Assembly: GCA_016288255.1 (NCBI GenBank)
Contig: JAEEYS010000186.1
Span: forward strand, 1-5,156
Source: Bacillota bacterium
Lineage (GTDB): Bacteria; Bacillota; Tb-RUG-66
Direction of reading: 5' to 3'
DNA: 5,156 bases
How positions within the stretch are numbered: the stretch's first letter is position 1; every line of letters begins with the position of its first letter. Position numbers and translations under genes: made by a program. The notes under the pieces are model-generated. The model made no database searches. It saw only the letters and a program-made list of their open reading frames with translations, and was not told where the DNA came from. This document shows, piece by piece, positions 4,381 through 5,156 of the stretch.

Positions 4381-5156
4381 ATGATTATGGCAAGTAAGAT
4401 ATTGTTATCAGTGATGTCTTTAAATCCCGGAGGAGCAGAGACCCATGCTGTTTCTTTGGCAAAAGAATTGAAGCGAAAAGGATTGGAAGTCATTGTGGCG
4501 TCCAATGGCGGCACTTTGGTGCAGGAGCTGACGGATTTTGGGATCACCCATGTTTCTGTGCCGCTTCATACCAAAAAACCTTGGAGCATTTATACCGCGT
4601 TTCAAAGGTTGAATCAAATTATAGAACAATATGATATCGAGCTGATCCATGCTCACGCAAGGATCCCGGCTTGGATATCGGTTTCTTTGGGGAAAAAATA
4701 CGGGATCCCTGTGGTAACGACCAGCCATGGAGTGTATAAGGCAGGATTCCCTTACAGTATTATCACCCATTGGGGAGACCGGATCATCGCGGTCAGTGAC
4801 GATATCAAAAAATATATTATCAAACACTACGATTATCCTGCGGAAAACATTACCGTTATTCCCAATGGGATCGATCTGGAAAAGTTCCAGGTAAAAGAGA
4901 TCCATGGAGAAAATGAGGATAGACGCGTGATCTATGTCAGCCGTATGGAAGGACAAAGAGGAGAGATCGCTCTGGTGCTTTTAAATACGGCTGTTGATGT
5001 GATCAAGCAGAGAGAAAACGTAAAATATATTATTGTGGGTGACGGCGATCTCACGCCTCAGGTGCAGAAAAAAGCGGAAGAGATCAACAGCGCGTTTTCA
5101 AGGCCCCATGTAGAAGTGCTGGGAGAAAGAACGGATATTCCCGATCTCCTTTCCAA
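4381..5156 (+). CDS. GT4-type glycosyltransferase (C-terminus cut by window edge)
   Basis: The first 258 residues of a GT-B fold glycosyltransferase are present; such enzymes usually have about 370 residues. The N-terminal acceptor domain opens with LLSVMSLNPGGAETHA (GGAE at 17-20), the hallmark acceptor-side loop of family 4. HAHARIPAW (H90, H92) and TTSHGVY (H116) follow at typical places. The C-terminal donor domain begins after VIPNGID (160-166) with VIYVSRMEGQRGE and VGDGD (219-223), and the window ends at LGERTDIPDLLS, just before the expected EX7E nucleotide-sugar motif. The segment after YVSR is not the common R-L-D-KG form but resembles a clostridial subgroup. The sugar and acceptor cannot be told; envelope polysaccharide or glycolipid is likely. 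AAGGGG (4370-4375) is 5 nt before ATG 4381 and 11 nt before ATG 4387, so 4381 is chosen with some doubt. Confidence 0.88.
   Translation, partial: MIMASKILLSVMSLNPGGAETHAVSLAKELKRKGLEVIVASNGGTLVQELTDFGITHVSVPLHTKKPWSIYTAFQRLNQIIEQYDIELIHAHARIPAWISVSLGKKYGIPVVTTSHGVYKAGFPYSIITHWGDRIIAVSDDIKKYIIKHYDYPAENITVIPNGIDLEKFQVKEIHGENEDRRVIYVSRMEGQRGEIALVLLNTAVDVIKQRENVKYIIVGDGDLTPQVQKKAEEINSAFSRPHVEVLGERTDIPDLLS

Noticed and set aside
4420..4956. 178-residue minus-strand frame
   Set aside because: It lies opposite the glycosyltransferase, whose family motifs are clear, and shows no recognisable domain.

Overview
The window looks like chromosomal DNA of a low-GC, Gram-positive, spore-forming bacterium of the Clostridia type (Bacillota). 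This is inferred from strong AGGAGG-type ribosome binding sites, sigma-A-like promoters, a secreted 3D-domain cell-wall protein, tiny Cys/Gly membrane peptides of the kind found in spore-formers, and a short QueG-like iron-sulfur protein. No mobile element, CRISPR array, tRNA or rRNA was seen.

Layout from left to right. (1) 1-1492, minus strand: nicotinate phosphoribosyltransferase (NAD salvage), almost complete, running off the left edge. (2) 1493-1703: a divergent control region in which two back-to-back promoters share the same -35 bases. (3) 1704-2297, plus strand: an exported protein with a signal peptide, a short stalk-like domain and a C-terminal 3D domain, followed by a 12-bp-stem terminator at 2396-2425. 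(4) 2445-2749, minus strand: two tandem, paralogous genes of 34 and 37 codons encoding Cys/Gly-flanked single-helix peptides, with a sigma-K-like promoter ahead of the upstream one. (5) About 2806-3148: no convincing gene; it holds a terminator-like hairpin and a striking purine-rich tract. (6) 3180-4129, minus strand: a QueG-like double [4Fe-4S] protein followed by a 60-residue single-pass membrane protein that starts at TTG, closed by a strong terminator at 3143-3172. (7) 4130-4380: a divergent intergenic region with an extended -10 promoter leftwards, a GC-rich foldable element, and a rightward promoter with a dyad over its -10 and a perfect 12-bp inverted repeat in the leader. (8) 4381-end, plus strand: the N-terminal two thirds of a GT4-type glycosyltransferase, cut by the right edge.

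The genes do not form one pathway. The 3D protein and glycosyltransferase point to envelope metabolism, the tiny peptides to the spore or its membranes, and the phosphoribosyltransferase to housekeeping. The items most worth a second look are the tandem micro-genes, whose shared core is protein-identical but DNA-diverged; the QueG-like protein that lacks the QueG Asp motif and is paired with a tiny membrane protein; the purine tract; and the layered control region ahead of the glycosyltransferase. No clearly new system is demonstrated.
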